From Roseibium aggregatum (lineage in GTDB: Bacteria > Pseudomonadota > Alphaproteobacteria > Rhizobiales > Stappiaceae), in contig NZ_JABFCZ010000012.1 in NCBI RefSeq assembly GCF_014692675.1, positions 1-64,000 of the forward strand: 64,000 bases of DNA. Direction: 5' to 3'. The notes below the pieces were generated by a model that was given only the letters and a program-made list of their open reading frames with translations, had not been told where the DNA came from and ran no database searches. The translations under genes and the position numbers were made by a program. Of this stretch, positions 18,873 through 27,135 are shown piece after piece. Position 1 is the stretch's first letter, and every line of letters begins with the position of its first letter.

Positions 18873-18941
18873 TGGGAGTGCTCCGAAATCCGGATCGGTT
18901 TGAAATTCGGAGCATTGGTTTCATGTTTACGCGCGCGCTTA

Positions 18942-18957
18942 CTTGACGATCGTCAAG
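18942..18957. promoter_or_regulatory. FNR/DNR-type box upstream of nosR
   Basis: CTTGACGATCGTCAAG is a perfect 16-base palindrome containing TTGAC-N4-GTCAA, very close to the FNR/DNR consensus TTGAT-N4-ATCAA. It lies 70-85 bases upstream of the nosR start, where an activator could work. The surrounding gap 18873-19210 (338 bases) holds no credible gene. The likely binder is the Crp/Fnr protein at 8123-8839, or an FNR encoded elsewhere. Confidence 0.75.
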
Positions 18958-19210
18958 CTGCGCGAAGTTAAATTTATTCAAGTATTTTCGAATATTAGAA
19001 TGTCGCTTTTGCTGAGATCCCGGCAACGGGGGCACTGCCGGGAAACGATGGCGGGCAGGCCAACGACAAGCGGGCCGAGCGATTGTGGCGGCAGGCCTGG
19101 TAGACAGCACCTTCAGACCGGCTTTCCACAAACTGCGTCTGCAGGCATGAAATCATGGCCGGCAAGCCGGTTCCATCAGGAAGACAGAAGCGGGTATCCG
19201 GGCCGGCGGT

Positions 19211-20005
19211 TCAGGCGCCCAGCATCTGGCCGACGCTTCGGTAAAGCATATAGGTGGCGACCACGAAAATAAGGCCGGCGAACAGGGTGTTCAGCGTGCC
19301 TTTTCGCGCCGACAGCCTCTTGGCGAGCGCCCCGCCGATCAGACCGCCGAAAATACCGCCGCCGATGAAGACCGCCGCAAGCACCCAATCCACATAGCCT
19401 GAGATTGCGTAATTCAAGGCCGTCGTCAGCCCGAATGCGGTGACCGCGACAAGGGAGGACCCGATTGCGAAAATGATCGGCATGCCGGTCGACGCCAGCA
19501 ATCCGGGCACGATCAGAAAACCGCCGCCAATGCCGAAAAAGCCGGAGAAAACGCCGGTCAGACCGCCAAACCCGAGAACCTTGTGCACGTTTTCCCGCGA
19601 GCATTGCGCGCCGGGGTTTCCCTCCGCCCCGCGCTTGCGGAACATGAGGCCGCCCACCACGAACATGAGAATCGCAAACAGGAAAAGAAGGTTCTGACCG
19701 TCGACGATCTTGCCGACGCTGGACCCTATGAATGCGCCGACAATACCGGCGACGCTATAGAAGGCCGCGCAGCGCCATTTGACGTTGCCCAGACGCGCGT
19801 GGCTCAGGAGATTGGAAAACGCATTGGCGGCAACGGCGAACGCGCTGGTTCCGATCGCCAGATGGGCGCTGGGAACACCGACCAGGTAAACCATCAAGGG
19901 AACGGCCAGGATCGAACCGCCGCCACCGAACATGCCGAGCGTGAACCCCACCAGTCCGCCCGAGAGAACGCCGAGGCCGTATTGTATTGGTTCAAGATAG
20001 GTCAT
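19211..20005 (-). CDS. TauE/SafE family sulfite-exporter-like permease (TSUP)
   Basis: A membrane protein of about 264 residues with eight predicted helices and two internal repeats. Repeat one has LGMFGGGGSILAVPLMVYL and repeat two has GFFGIGGGFLIVPGLL, the paired glycine-rich motifs of the TSUP family. Members export sulfite, sulfonates or related anions, but the substrate here is not determined. The ATG at 20005 follows GGGGAACAG; an ATG at 20020 is possible. It stands alone: the gap to the next gene upstream (20006-20290) has only a weak inverted repeat, TTTCA-N7-TGAAA at 20140-20156. Confidence 0.88.
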   Translation of the reverse strand: MTYLEPIQYGLGVLSGGLVGFTLGMFGGGGSILAVPLMVYLVGVPSAHLAIGTSAFAVAANAFSNLLSHARLGNVKWRCAAFYSVAGIVGAFIGSSVGKIVDGQNLLFLFAILMFVVGGLMFRKRGAEGNPGAQCSRENVHKVLGFGGLTGVFSGFFGIGGGFLIVPGLLASTGMPIIFAIGSSLVAVTAFGLTTALNYAISGYVDWVLAAVFIGGGIFGGLIGGALAKRLSARKGTLNTLFAGLIFVVATYMLYRSVGQMLGA

Positions 20006-20290
20006 CTGTTCCCCGACCATTGTCCGGCCGGGCCACCTGTTTTCCTGTTTTTTACGATATCACCCGACCGAAGGCCTTCAAATGCGGCCCCGGCAACGCG
20101 GCGGACGTTTTGTTGCCGGGAACATAATAGGATCGATACTTTCATACAATGTGAAATAGTACGGAATTCGCTTCCGCGCAAACCCGGCCGTCCAAAATCA
20201 TACGGCTCTTTTGGTCCGCCGGCATTGCTTGTGGGTCGCGCGGCGGGGTTTCCTGATGATTTTCAGGTTGGGCGCTGCATACGCGCCTGA

Positions 20291-21499
20291 CTAGGCCCCG
20301 CCACGCGCACTGAATCGCCCGGCCGCCTCGCCGGTGGCGAAAGCGGTGCCCATGACGCGGATGGAGGCGTAGGCGGCGCTGTCGGCGCCGATGACTCGGC
20401 CGGCGTAGCACAGGTTTTCAAGGCCCTTGGCGCGCAGGCAGTCGAGCGGGATATCGGCAAAGCCCTCGCCGCCGATGGAGCGGTAAACCGGCTTTCCGGG
20501 AACCGAATGGTCCTCGATCGGCCAGGCGGCACGGGCGACCCCGTCCGGACGGCGGCGGCCGGTTAGGAGATCCTCGCCGGTGAGTTCGTAGCGTGCCGGC
20601 GGATGGCGGCTTTCGCGCACGCCGATCTGGGGCCCGGTCTGGGCCAGGTAGGCGTTCTCGAAGCCCGGCACATGCTTGCGCAGCACGTTGACATAGTCAT
20701 GGGCGGCGGCACGGGAAGCCTGCTCTGCCCGGGTGAAACTTTTCGAACTGAGATCTTCCAGCGGATGGTCGAAGATCATCCACCACATCTCGCCGGTCTG
20801 CGGCACTTCGGTGTAGATGCCGCCGTCGGTGCGGGCCACGGGCCAGTCGCCGGTCCTGTTGTAATTCTCAAGCGCTGCAATAATCGCCTCGCGGTCGATG
20901 GGCACGGACGGATTGCGCCCGCCGACCCGGATCGGGCCGGAGACGGCCTGCAGCTTGCCCTCCTCATTGCCTGTCCGGCAGGCAAGACCGGTCAGGAGTG
21001 CGAGATTGGCATCGCCCGTGGCATCGACGAAGGCTTCGCCGACCACGCGACATCGTCCGTCCATGCCGGCGAGCGTCACCGATTCCAGCCGGTCGGCGGT
21101 GCGGGTGACCGCCGCGACCCGGGTGTGCAGCAACACGTCGACGCCATGGCTCTGAAGCACCCGGTCGAGCGCCAGCTTCACCGCCTCCGGTTCCAAAAGG
21201 ATGATCCAGTTCGACGTGGTCGGCGAGCGGAACGGATCGCAGGCAAGACCCAGCGCGCGCAATTCATCGAGCACGAGGTCGGCGACACCGCCGACGGCTT
21301 TTATGGGATCCGGGCCCTGCTGGAAGAAACCGCAATAGGCAAGCACGTTGGAGGTGGTCGCGGCCCCGCCGAGGAAGCCGTATTTTTCCACCAAGAGCAC
21401 CTTGGCGCCTTCCTGCGCCGCGCCGAGAGCAGCGCCAACGCCGCCGGCACCGCCGCCGGCGACGATCACGTCATAGTCTGCCTCCGGCTTGCGGCTCAT
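20291..21499 (-). CDS. FAD-dependent oxidoreductase (FAD_oxidored family)
   Basis: A 402-residue flavoenzyme with an N-terminal Rossmann dinucleotide motif, VIVAGGGAGGVGAALGAAQEG, followed by LVEKYGFLGGAATTSN. A second FAD-contacting element is GEAFVDATGDANLALLTG. The C-terminal CYAGRVIGADSAAYASIRVMG fits the closing FAD-binding region. Its substrate is unknown. It is the last gene of a leftward operon with an ABC importer and overlaps the permease gene by 4 bases, so it probably acts on the imported compound. The start at 21499 is set by the overlap and by the FAD motif beginning about 12 residues in. Confidence 0.85.
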   Translation of the reverse strand: MSRKPEADYDVIVAGGGAGGVGAALGAAQEGAKVLLVEKYGFLGGAATTSNVLAYCGFFQQGPDPIKAVGGVADLVLDELRALGLACDPFRSPTTSNWIILLEPEAVKLALDRVLQSHGVDVLLHTRVAAVTRTADRLESVTLAGMDGRCRVVGEAFVDATGDANLALLTGLACRTGNEEGKLQAVSGPIRVGGRNPSVPIDREAIIAALENYNRTGDWPVARTDGGIYTEVPQTGEMWWMIFDHPLEDLSSKSFTRAEQASRAAAHDYVNVLRKHVPGFENAYLAQTGPQIGVRESRHPPARYELTGEDLLTGRRRPDGVARAAWPIEDHSVPGKPVYRSIGGEGFADIPLDCLRAKGLENLCYAGRVIGADSAAYASIRVMGTAFATGEAAGRFSARGGA

Positions 21500-22326
21500 G
21501 AGCGCCATCCGAGCAGACGGCGCTCGATCAGGCCGATGACGGCGGAGACGATGACGCCGAGCAGCGACAGGATCACCACGCCGGCGAACAGCCGTTCCAG
21601 ATCGTAGAGCGAGCCTGCTTCCAGGATATAGGCGCCGATGCCGTATTGGGCGCCGAGCATTTCGGCGGCGACCAGAAGGATGATGGCGATCGCCAGGCTG
21701 ATACGCAGGCCCGACAGGATGCCCGGCATGGCGCCGGGCAGGACGATCTTGCGGACGATGGAGAACCACGACAGGCCGAAGCTCTGGCCCATGCGGATCA
21801 GCGACCGGTCCACATTGTCGACCGCGCCATAGGTGGCGACCACGGTGGGGGTGAAGGTGCCGAAGGCGATCAGGGCGTATTTCGAGCCTTCGTCGATCCC
21901 GAACCAGATCACGAAGAGCGGCAGCAGTGCGATCTTCGGGATCGGGAAGATCGCGGCGATCAGCGGCACCAGTCCAGCCCGGATATAGGAGAACAGGGCA
22001 ATGACGACGCCGACGGAGACGCCCGCGCTTGCCCCGATGGCCGCGCCGATCACCAGGCGGGAGAGCGACAGCGACAGATGCTTGTAAAGCAGGCCGGAGG
22101 AATAGAGCTCGCCGAGCGTCTTCAGGACATCGGACGGCCTGGGCAGGGTCAGGCTGGAGATCCAGCCCGTGCGCGTGCCCCATTCGACCAGGGCGATCAG
22201 CACGGCGAAAACGGCGAAGCCGACCCAGCGGCGGCTTTTCGGCGCGAAGCCGCCGCCGCGGAAGCGGACTTCGATCTGGCGGTCGTCCGCCCGGGCGGGT
22301 GCAGAGTTCAGCGAGAGATCAGACAT
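21496..22326 (-). CDS. ABC transporter permease (TauC/SsuC type)
   Basis: The inner-membrane subunit (276 residues) of an importer in the nitrate/sulfonate/taurine family. Six helices are expected. The permease coupling motif is visible as EGSKYALIAFGTFTPTVVATY, with LRISLAIAIILLVAAEMLG just after it. It overlaps the ATPase gene by 8 bases and the oxidoreductase gene by 4. Confidence 0.92.
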   Translation of the reverse strand: MSDLSLNSAPARADDRQIEVRFRGGGFAPKSRRWVGFAVFAVLIALVEWGTRTGWISSLTLPRPSDVLKTLGELYSSGLLYKHLSLSLSRLVIGAAIGASAGVSVGVVIALFSYIRAGLVPLIAAIFPIPKIALLPLFVIWFGIDEGSKYALIAFGTFTPTVVATYGAVDNVDRSLIRMGQSFGLSWFSIVRKIVLPGAMPGILSGLRISLAIAIILLVAAEMLGAQYGIGAYILEAGSLYDLERLFAGVVILSLLGVIVSAVIGLIERRLLGWRS

Positions 22327-23086
22327 CGATCAGCTCCTCATCCGCCGCCCGCGCCTCTTCGCGCATCAGGCCCCACAGGTGCTTCTGGATATTCTCCAGG
22401 TCCGGGTCAGCGTAGCCGCGTTCGACCAAGGGCTTGTCGATCGTGACGATCTCGCGGATACGGCCCGGCCGGCGCGACAGCACGACGACCGAATGGCCGA
22501 GCCGAACGGCCTCGGCAAGGTTGTGGGTGACATAGACGGCGGTAAACGGTGTGCGCGTCCAAAGGGCGATCAGATCGTCCATCAGCAATTCGCGTGTCTG
22601 GCTGTCGAGGGCCGACAGCGGTTCGTCCATCAGCATGACCGCCGGGTTGACGGCCAGCGCCCGGGCGATGGCGACGCGCTGCTTCATGCCGCCGGAGAGC
22701 TGCTTGGGCAGGGCCCTGGCGAAATCGGTCAGCTTGGTGCGGGCCAGAACGTCAGTGATGATCGCGTCGGCCTTGGCACCCCGGATGCCGTGATCTTCCA
22801 GCACCAGCGAGACGTTGCCGCGCACGGTGCGCCACGGCAGCAGGGCGAAGTCCTGGAAGATATAGGTCAGCGGGTTCAGGCAGTTTTCCGGCGGTGTGCC
22901 GAGCTGCAGGACGCGGCCGGAAGCAGGCCGCTCCAGCCCGCCGGCAAAGCGCAGCAGGGTGGACTTGCCGCAGCCCGACGGCCCGACAAGGCAGACGATC
23001 CGTCCGGAGGGGATGTCGAGCGTGATGTCCCGGAGCACTTCCATATCGCCATAGGAATGGCTGATGGCATCCAGTCTGATGTCCAT
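22319..23086 (-). CDS. ABC transporter ATP-binding protein (TauB/SsuB type)
   Basis: A 255-residue ATPase with Walker A GPSGCGKST, Q-loop YIFQDFALLPWRTV, signature LSGGMKQRVAIARAL and Walker B VMLMDEPLSALD. All catalytic elements are intact. It powers the importer encoded with its neighbours. It is separated from the upstream binding-protein gene by an 84-base gap containing a strong terminator-like hairpin, so it is probably expressed at a lower level than the binding protein. Confidence 0.93.
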   Translation of the reverse strand: MDIRLDAISHSYGDMEVLRDITLDIPSGRIVCLVGPSGCGKSTLLRFAGGLERPASGRVLQLGTPPENCLNPLTYIFQDFALLPWRTVRGNVSLVLEDHGIRGAKADAIITDVLARTKLTDFARALPKQLSGGMKQRVAIARALAVNPAVMLMDEPLSALDSQTRELLMDDLIALWTRTPFTAVYVTHNLAEAVRLGHSVVVLSRRPGRIREIVTIDKPLVERGYADPDLENIQKHLWGLMREEARAADEELIDV

Positions 23087-23107
23087 TTCGGTTCTCAGTT
23101 CAGGAAT

Positions 23108-23155
23108 AAAAAAAACCGGCAGCGATCCTTGGTGGGTTGTTCAGATCGCCGCCGG
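23108..23155 (-). terminator. Rho-independent terminator-like attenuator between binding protein and ATPase genes
   Basis: Read leftward, CCGGCGGCGATC (from 23155) pairs with GATCGCTGCCGG (to 23116) over 12 bases with one G-U pair, and eight Us follow at once (A8 at 23115-23108 on the plus strand). This is a textbook intrinsic terminator inside an operon. Partial read-through would give much more binding protein than ATPase and permease. Confidence 0.8.
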
Positions 23156-23170
23156 GTGGGAGTCGCCCTC

Positions 23171-24190
23171 TTAGGAGTCGATGGTTTCGACGTAGCTGGT
23201 GTCCAGAAGCGTATCGAGGGTGATCGCCTTGTCGACCAGGCCTTCCGACTGGAACCAGTTCAGCTGATCGCGCACGGAGGCCACGTTCAGGGCCGCGCCG
23301 CGGTTGAGCAGCATGGAGCCGTTGATGATCGACGGAGCGGCCTTTTCCAGCGGCCGGTCGGAGTAGACGTATTTGTGGATCAGCTCGACCATCTCGTTGA
23401 TGGCGGCCTCGCCGTTCTTCTTGTCCACCATGGTGTCGTCATAGTCGGCCACACCGGCGGAAAAGCCCTTCAGGAAGGCTTCGGTCAGCGCGCGGTCGTC
23501 GGCGGCGTTCTTGGCGGAGGTGAAGACGGTGGTCACCTGGTAGTTCGGCAGGTAATCGGCGACGTTGCCGATGATATGGGCCGCGCCGGAACCGGCCAGC
23601 GGCTTGGCGATGTGCGGAACGATGGACCAGGCATCGATCTGGTTCGACTTCAGCGCGCCGATGATGGCGCCGACCTTCTGCAGCGGCACGAACTCCGGCG
23701 TCACGCCTTCCGCGGCGCCGATCTTGGAGCCCATGTAGTGGAAGGAAGAGCCGGCCGTGGTCATGCCGAAGCGCTTGCCGCCCAGGCCCTTGGGCGAGGT
23801 CAGGCCGGCCTTGAAGGCTTCGTCGGACGCCAGGATCTTCTGGCCGTCGATGCCCGGCGCCTCGGACAGCGCCCCGCCGATCACCTTGACCGCACCCTTG
23901 TCGGCCAGAGACACCAGACCGCCGGAAATCGCGGTCACGCCGAAGTCCACGTCGCCGCTGGCGATTGCCACGGCCATGGGCTGGGCCGCCTGGAAGAACT
24001 TGAGTTCGACGTCGAGGCCGGCATCGGCGAAATAGCCGCGTTCCAGCGCGATGAAGCTGCCGGAATGGCTGGTCAGATGCAGCGCACCGACGACGGTCTT
24101 GCGGTTCTGGGCAATGGCCGGACGGGCCAGCCCTGTCAAGGCCGCAGCCCCCATCAGGCCCAGCGTTTCACGTCTGTTCAGTTTCACCAT
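23171..24190 (-). CDS. ABC transporter substrate-binding protein (NMT1/TauA family)
   Basis: A periplasmic binding protein of 339 residues. The N-terminus, VKLNRRETLGLMGAAALTG, resembles a twin-arginine signal (NRRETL), followed by an ARPAIAQ cleavage region. NMT1/TauA-type features include ALERGYFADAGLDVEL and AIASGDVDFGVTA. This family binds small sulfonates, pyrimidine precursors, nitrate or aromatic acids, so the ligand is open. The start follows GGGAGGAAATC. Upstream lies a 10-base direct repeat that may bind the adjacent GntR protein. Confidence 0.9.
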   Translation of the reverse strand: MVKLNRRETLGLMGAAALTGLARPAIAQNRKTVVGALHLTSHSGSFIALERGYFADAGLDVELKFFQAAQPMAVAIASGDVDFGVTAISGGLVSLADKGAVKVIGGALSEAPGIDGQKILASDEAFKAGLTSPKGLGGKRFGMTTAGSSFHYMGSKIGAAEGVTPEFVPLQKVGAIIGALKSNQIDAWSIVPHIAKPLAGSGAAHIIGNVADYLPNYQVTTVFTSAKNAADDRALTEAFLKGFSAGVADYDDTMVDKKNGEAAINEMVELIHKYVYSDRPLEKAAPSIINGSMLLNRGAALNVASVRDQLNWFQSEGLVDKAITLDTLLDTSYVETIDS

Positions 24191-24209
24191 GATTTCCTCC
24201 CTGAGTGTC

Positions 24210-24234
24210 TATGGTGTTGGTTTTTATGGTGTTG
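24210..24234. promoter_or_regulatory. 10-base direct repeat upstream of binding-protein gene
   Basis: CAACACCATA occurs twice on the minus strand (24234-24225 and 24219-24210) with a 5-base spacer, a period of 15. It lies just upstream of the ribosome site of the binding-protein gene and downstream of gntR. It could be a regulator site or a simple duplication; function is unproven. Confidence 0.35.
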
Positions 24235-24235
24235 T

Positions 24236-24258
24236 CCGCCGCTTGTTATGCGCGGCGG
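24236..24258 (-). other. Hairpin just after the gntR stop
   Basis: CCGCCGC (24236-24242) pairs with GCGGCGG (24252-24258) around a 9-base loop, immediately after the stop codon of the GntR gene. No T-run follows directly in the direction of transcription, so it could be a weak terminator or stabiliser between gntR and the ABC genes. Confidence 0.35.
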
Positions 24259-24259
24259 G

Positions 24260-24934
24260 TTATCCGTTATTTCGGCCGAGATCGGCCGCAATCTCCTCTT
24301 CAAGACAGGCAAGTGCGGTGTCGGTGTCCTTGCCCAGGATCGCGTCGCGCAGGGCGTTGTGACGAGCCTGGCGGGCGGCAAAATCGATGTGTCCCTCGCG
24401 CAGGAGCGCCAGCCGGAAACGGCGCGACTGGTTGAAGAACTTCTCCGCCAGACCGATCAGCCGCGGCGAGCCGCAGGCTTCCATCAGGACGGCGGACAGC
24501 GCCCGGCAGGCTTCGTCCCATTCCAGCGCGGTCAGGTCGTCCGGATGGTCCTGAACATGGGCATCCGCGTGGCGCAGGGTGTGAAAGGTCGCGATGACCC
24601 GGCCCTCCCAGGCGACGTTGCTGCGCTCCATGGACCGGGCAAGGCCGAGCTTCTCGATCTCCAGCCGCATCAGCAGGATATCGCGCAGGTCTTCCTCGGT
24701 GGCGGAGGTGACGCGGAAGCCGCGCTGGCTCGTTGCCTCCACCAGACCTTCGGCGGACAGCACGCGCAGGGTCTCGCGCATGGAATGGTTCGATCCGCCG
24801 TAGCGCTGGCGCAGGGCCTCGATCTTGAGTTTCTGGTCGGGCCGCAGCACGCCGAAGGAGATATCCCGGCGGAGCGCCGACGCCAGCATGGCGACAACCG
24901 TTTCGTCCTCGTCCTGCCGTTTACCGAAGAGCAT
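24260..24934 (-). CDS. GntR family regulator (FadR/FCD subfamily)
   Basis: A 224-residue regulator. The winged helix lies at about residues 12-75, with LRQRYGGSNHSMRETLRVLSAEGLV as the DNA-reading part. The C-terminal all-helical FCD domain includes DILLMRLEIEKLGLARSM and an acidic/histidine-lined pocket that usually binds a metal and a carboxylate. It precedes the ABC-oxidoreductase genes on the same strand and is divergent from the shikimate dehydrogenase-like gene, so it probably controls both. The 83-base divergent gap contains a weak GGAT/ATCC inverted repeat (24960-24976). Confidence 0.88.
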   Translation of the reverse strand: MLFGKRQDEDETVVAMLASALRRDISFGVLRPDQKLKIEALRQRYGGSNHSMRETLRVLSAEGLVEATSQRGFRVTSATEEDLRDILLMRLEIEKLGLARSMERSNVAWEGRVIATFHTLRHADAHVQDHPDDLTALEWDEACRALSAVLMEACGSPRLIGLAEKFFNQSRRFRLALLREGHIDFAARQARHNALRDAILGKDTDTALACLEEEIAADLGRNNG

Positions 24935-25017
24935 TTCGTGTCCCGTTTCTGAAAATGTTGGATATTTTTTGAATCCTTTTATAAACGAGTCAAGATTGAA
25001 AATTCGGGAGGACTTTC

Positions 25018-25815
25018 ATGCCGATCACAGGCGCCACACGGCTGTTTCCGATCATCGGTCATCCGGTGTCGGGCGTGTTCTCTCCACCCGCCTTCAACGC
25101 CTTGTTCCAGAAGAAGAATATCGATGCGGTGATGGTCGGACTGGACATCGAGCCTGCGGCCCTTGACGGCTTCTGGCAGGTCCTGCGCGGCAGTTCCAAC
25201 ATGCTCGGCTGTTCGATCACCTATCCGCACAAGCAGGCCGCCTTTGACGCCGTGGACGGCATGACCGACCGGGCCAAGCGGCTGGGTGCGCTCAACACGA
25301 TCCGCCGGGAACCGGACGGCCGCCTGACCGGGGATGCGACCGACGGGCTTGCCATGGTTAGCACCATTGCCGGGACAGGAATTGAGATCCGCAGCAAGAC
25401 CGCCTGGATCACGGGTGCCGGCGGCGGGGCCGGAAAGGCGATCATCGACGCCTTTAGCGAACAGGGCATCGGCCGGCTGATCCTCGAGGAGATCGATCCG
25501 GCCCGGTGCGAGGCGGCGCTGCGGCTGGTGCGCGATCATTGGCCGAAGGTGGAAATTTCAGACACGCTCGACGATGCACAGGTTCTCGTCAACGCCACCA
25601 CGCTGGGCAAGTCCGAAAAGGACCCCCTGCCCTTTCCCGAAGCCGCCATCGCCAAGGCGGAGCTGTGCTGCGACGTGGTCACCGCCTCCGGCGACACGGC
25701 CTTCGTTCAGGCAGCAAAAGCCGCGGGCAAAACCGTTGTCGACGGCAGCGGAATGGGCGCCGGGCAATTGGACGTCCAGCTGGGCTTTCTCGGGCTGGAT
25801 ATCGGAGCGGACTAA
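25018..25815 (+). CDS. Shikimate dehydrogenase family protein (AroE-like)
   Basis: A 265-residue NAD(P)-dependent dehydrogenase-like protein. Substrate-side motifs are IGHPVSGVFSPPAFNALF (residues about 13-30), a catalytic Lys in SITYPHKQAA and GDATDG, where AroE has GxNTD. The nucleotide-binding segment is WITGAGGGAGKAIIDAF. The changes around the NTD motif and the catabolic neighbours suggest a shikimate- or quinate-like or other hydroxy-acid substrate rather than the biosynthetic AroE role. The start follows GGGAGGACTTTC. Its stop overlaps the end of the convergent amidase gene by 4 bases. Confidence 0.85.
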   Translation: MPITGATRLFPIIGHPVSGVFSPPAFNALFQKKNIDAVMVGLDIEPAALDGFWQVLRGSSNMLGCSITYPHKQAAFDAVDGMTDRAKRLGALNTIRREPDGRLTGDATDGLAMVSTIAGTGIEIRSKTAWITGAGGGAGKAIIDAFSEQGIGRLILEEIDPARCEAALRLVRDHWPKVEISDTLDDAQVLVNATTLGKSEKDPLPFPEAAIAKAELCCDVVTASGDTAFVQAAKAAGKTVVDGSGMGAGQLDVQLGFLGLDIGAD

Positions 25816-27098
25816 CCCTTCAGCACCGCTTCCACGACCTTGGCGGCGGAGAGAAGGTTCTTGTCCTTAGCCTTCGCGCCGACGAGCATCGCGCTTAAGG
25901 TCTTGCCCTGATGGTCATAGGGCAGCGCGATGGCGCAGCCGTCGGCGACATTGGCGAGCGACGGGTTCCTGAGTGCCAGCAGGTTCAGCCGGTTGAAGGC
26001 GTCGTCGTTGGCGATCAGCTCTTCCCGGGACGGCGGCAGGATCGGGGTCGTCGGCAGGAGGAGAAGGTCGTCGCCGAGCTCGTCTGCGAAAGCCTCCACA
26101 AAAGCTGCCCGGCGGTTCAGGGTCTGGCGGTATTCGACCGCGGTGATTTCCCCGGCCCGCGCCATGCGGGCATAAACGCGCGGATCGAATTTTTCCGGAG
26201 TGCTCTGGAAATGATCCTCGTAATGGGCGCGCGATTCCACCGAGGTCATGTGCCAGGGCGGCACCTGCGTGTAGAGATCGATCACGCCGAGATCGCGTTC
26301 GACGATCTCCAAGCCTGCGGCGCGCAGGGCATCCAGAACCGTTTCGAAACCGGCGGCAACTGCGGGGTCCAGGTCGTCGAAGCCGAAATTGCGGGCCACG
26401 ACCAGGCGCCGCTTTTCGGCGGCGACCGGGATCGTCGGCAGCCCGGCCATCACCTGCCAGGCGAGTTCACAGGCGGCGACCGTCTTTGCCATCGGTCCGA
26501 AGCTATCCAGCGTGTCGGAGAGAGGCTTACCTCCTGCAAGCGAGACCGAGCCTTGAGTCGGCTTGAAACCGGTAATGCCGGTAAAGGCTGCCGGAATGCG
26601 CAAGGACCCGCCGGTATCGGTGCCGATGGCGATATCGCACAGGCCCAGCGCCACGGCGACCGCGCCGCCGCTGGTCGATCCGCCCGGCACGCCGCCCGGA
26701 TAAGCCGGGTTGTCGGGCGTGCCGTAATGAGGATTGATGCCGATGCCGGAATAGGCGAATTCCGACATGTTGGTCAGGCCGACGAAGACGGCGCCGGCAT
26801 CGCTTAGAGCGGCAATGCAGGGCGCATCGGCGGCGGCCGGCGGGTCGTTGCGCAGTACTTGCGTTGCCGCCGTCGTGACCTCGCCCGCCACATCGAACAG
26901 CGCCTTCACGCTGACGAGCGCGCCGGCGAGCGGCGATGTCTTGGCCGCCGCTGCTTTCGCCTGGGCACGGGCACGGTCGCCGAGGGGTTTGGTAAAGACG
27001 GCCTCGACGGCCTTGTCCTCTGCAATCCGGCTCAGGGCGGCCTCGACGCGGGTGGGCGCCGTCCCGGCACTCCAGGGGAATTGCAGGTCTTTACTCAT
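25812..27098 (-). CDS. Amidase signature family enzyme
   Basis: A 428-residue hydrolase of the Ser-cisSer-Lys class. The catalytic Lys is Lys65 in VSVKALFDV. The cis-Ser loop is PGGSTSGGAVAVA (about 137-149). The nucleophile is Ser165 in GTDTGGSLRIPAAF. All triad elements are present, so an active amide or ester hydrolase is expected. It is the last gene of the DUF1445-TRAP-DUF2848 operon, 37 bases after DUF2848. Acting on an imported amide or on a ring-opened intermediate is plausible but unproven. Confidence 0.9.
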   Translation of the reverse strand: MSKDLQFPWSAGTAPTRVEAALSRIAEDKAVEAVFTKPLGDRARAQAKAAAAKTSPLAGALVSVKALFDVAGEVTTAATQVLRNDPPAAADAPCIAALSDAGAVFVGLTNMSEFAYSGIGINPHYGTPDNPAYPGGVPGGSTSGGAVAVALGLCDIAIGTDTGGSLRIPAAFTGITGFKPTQGSVSLAGGKPLSDTLDSFGPMAKTVAACELAWQVMAGLPTIPVAAEKRRLVVARNFGFDDLDPAVAAGFETVLDALRAAGLEIVERDLGVIDLYTQVPPWHMTSVESRAHYEDHFQSTPEKFDPRVYARMARAGEITAVEYRQTLNRRAAFVEAFADELGDDLLLLPTTPILPPSREELIANDDAFNRLNLLALRNPSLANVADGCAIALPYDHQGKTLSAMLVGAKAKDKNLLSAAKVVEAVLKG

Positions 27099-27135
27099 GG
27101 ATGTCCTCGTCAGGTGAAAGTTTGGCGACAGGTTC

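Noticed and set aside
16539..18971. Plus-strand open frame of 810 codons opposite nosR
   Set aside because: It mirrors nosR codon structure and contains no recognisable motif; nosR has all expected domains.
22169..24952. Long plus-strand open frame of 927 codons opposite the ABC importer genes
   Set aside because: It is antisense to three genes with clear family motifs, has no family-like text, and long open antisense frames are common in GC-rich DNA.
25018..25815. Biosynthetic AroE
   Set aside because: The GxNTD motif is altered to GDATDG and the gene sits in a catabolic, GntR-linked cluster, so I kept only the family name.
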